Source: Pseudomonadota bacterium (GTDB taxonomy: Bacteria > Pseudomonadota > Alphaproteobacteria > Rhizobiales > Beijerinckiaceae). From it: a stretch of DNA of 5,578 bases. Shown here in pieces: positions 4,581 to 5,578 of the stretch; position 1 is the first letter of the stretch, and each line of letters opens with the position of its first letter. The DNA lies in the NCBI GenBank assembly GCA_023386115.1, contig JAEWKL010000275.1:1-5578 (forward strand), written 5' to 3'. Below the pieces are notes generated by a model. The model was not told the origin of the DNA. It saw only the letters and a list, made by a program, of their open reading frames with translations, and ran no database searches. The position numbers and the translations under genes are program-made.

Positions 4581-5255
4581 TCAAACGAACGGTGCAGCCT
4601 GGCTATTGAAATTGGCGGTGGCAGGCTTGGTCCAGACGAAGGGTCTAGGCCGTTCGTTGTGCTCGGCAATGTAGCGCTTGATCGCCGCCGGCAGGTCGAC
4701 GATCCCGGTGAATGTGCCGCGCCGCAGCCGCCGACGTGACAGCGCCGAGAAGAAGCCCTCGACAACGTTGAGCCACGAGGCCGAGGTCAGGTGAAGTGGA
4801 ACACCCAGCGCGGGTGGCGTGAGAGCCAGGCCCGCACCTTCGCGTGGGTGTGGGTGCGATAGTTGTCGAGCACCACGTGCGCCACCTTGCCGGCCGGCAC
4901 CGCCGTCTCGACGGCGTTGAGGAAGCGCAGGAACTCCTCGTGACGATGCCGCTGCACGCAGCGGCCGATCACCCTGCCCTCCAGCACGTTCAGCGCCGCA
5001 AACTGCGTCACGGTGCCGTGGCGAATGTATTCGTGGGCGCGCGGCTGGCCGTCTTGGCGCAAGAGGACGGTCGGGCCGGGTGCGTTCGAGGGCGTGGATC
5101 TGTCTCTTCTCGTCCACGAGCAGCACCACCGCGCGGCGAGGCGGGTCCATGTAGGGACCTAAGACGTCTTCCACCTTCTTGGCGAGGGCGGGGTCGGTGG
5201 ATCGCTTGAAGGTGCGCACCCGGTGCGGCTGCAGGCGGTTCTCCTGCCAGATGCG
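4581..5255 (-). pseudogene. IS630-family transposase, truncated and frameshifted
   Basis: Remnant of a DDE transposase of the IS630/Tc1-like group. Recognisable sequence starts at 'RIW' (5253-5255) and continues 'ENRLQPHRVRTFKRSTDP..A.KVEDVLGPYMDPP'. 'VVLLVDEK' follows with the first catalytic Asp. A frameshift at about 5065-5080 moves homology to the frame giving 'HEYIRHGTVTQFAALNVLEG', 'QRHRHEEFLRFLNA' and 'VAHVVLDNYRTH' with the second Asp, to 'HPRWVFHFT'. A one-base loss at about 4787-4792 returns it to the first frame with 'SASWLNVVEGFFSALSRRRLRRG', which carries the third acidic residue, and 'AEHNERPRPFVWTKPA'. The N-terminal HTH region (roughly 120 residues in the family) is gone and the C-terminal end is unlike relatives. 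It is not functional. Confidence 0.9.
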
Positions 5256-5257
5256 TC

Positions 5258-5450
5258 ATGCGTGCGCCGTAGGGCAACAGTTACGCCGAGCGCTACGTCC
5301 GCATGCTGAAGGAGAACCTGCGGTGAGAGGAGCGTTTCGAGACAGTCGAGGATTTCCGTCGCGCTACTGACGTTCCCCGACGTCTACAACAAGCCGTGGC
5401 TGATCGAGCGGCACGGGCTCCGCCCACCGGCAGCTGTCCGTGCCGCATAG
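5258..5450 (+). pseudogene. IS3/IS481-type (rve) transposase, C-terminal remnant
   Basis: The plus strand reads 'RAP*GNSYAERYVRMLKENLR*EERFETVEDFRR' from 5261. It then shifts frame at about 5356-5363 to 'ALLTFPDVYNKPWLIERHGLRPPAAVRAA', ending at TAG 5448-5450. The order 'RAP..NSYAER.VR.LKEN', 'F.TVE..R.AL..F...YN' and 'WLIERHG.RPPA' is the C-terminal end of the integrase catalytic (rve) domain of IS3/IS481-like transposases. Two nonsense codons (TAG 5270-5272, and TGA 5324-5326 where Trp is expected) and the frameshift show it is dead. Everything N-terminal is missing, and the fragment butts directly onto the truncated end of the IS630 remnant, head to head. Confidence 0.8.
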
Positions 5451-5578
5451 TATTCACCCGGGGCTCTGGCCGCGTAGGCTCCAGATCGGAGTTTCACAAC
5501 CGCGGGCGGTACAGTGATCTGCCTACCAGGCTCGACTGCCGGCATCGGGACCGCCGTCCTCGGAGGGTTCGGAGATTG
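5451..5578. other. No gene recognised at the right edge
   Basis: A minus-strand frame ('MPAVEPGRQITVPPAVVKLRSG') is open here, but nothing identifies it as a gene. It could include the missing right end of the IS3-like element; I see no inverted repeat that I can pair. Confidence 0.35.

Noticed and set aside
4844..5209. Plus-strand 121-codon frame
   Set aside because: Antisense shadow of the IS630 transposase remnant.

Overview
This window is GC-rich and looks alphaproteobacterial, probably from the Methylobacterium/Rhizobiales part of the class. The reasons are the codon use, a PEGA-type lipoprotein and the IS630-like transposase; the taxon is inference, not demonstrated. It is an accessory region with a decayed temperate-phage segment on the left and an insertion-sequence graveyard on the right.

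Left part (1-2741), read mostly on the minus strand. Two translationally coupled phage-type genes of unknown function (191 aa at 1940-2515, then 156 aa at 1477-1947) lead into a 350-base non-coding leader. A lambda Nu1-like terminase small subunit (456-1124) follows, then the start of a GpA-type terminase large subunit (from 526). The large subunit stops making sense after about 121 residues, near 163-175. Beyond that point a different minus-strand frame reads as a phage tail-fibre-like sequence to the window edge. The simplest explanation is an internal deletion of the head/tail module, so this is a defective prophage. The leader between the 156 aa gene and the terminase holds the most unusual signal in the window. 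It consists of two blocks of strictly 5-base-periodic sequence, GYNNN on the transcribed minus strand, with 14 and 11 consecutive units. They end in the same 9-base motif and flank a terminator-like hairpin.

Middle part (2516-3640). An AT-rich divergent control region separates the minus-strand phage operon from a plus-strand 57 aa gene (2742-2915), whose stop codon lies inside a perfect hairpin. A plus-strand lipoprotein gene (3068-3505) follows, then a cluster of strong hairpins (3509-3628).

Right part (3640-5578). No secure gene is seen in 3629-3930. An AT-rich island (about 4300-4560) carries a near-consensus sigma-70-type promoter facing left, a convincing 50 aa ORF, a doubtful 128 aa ORF, and a terminator-like hairpin about 580 bases downstream. 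Next comes an IS630-family transposase (minus strand), truncated at its N-terminus and broken by two frameshifts. It abuts, head to head, the C-terminal remnant of an IS3/IS481-type (rve) transposase on the plus strand with two nonsense codons and a frameshift. The last 128 bases hold nothing I can assign.
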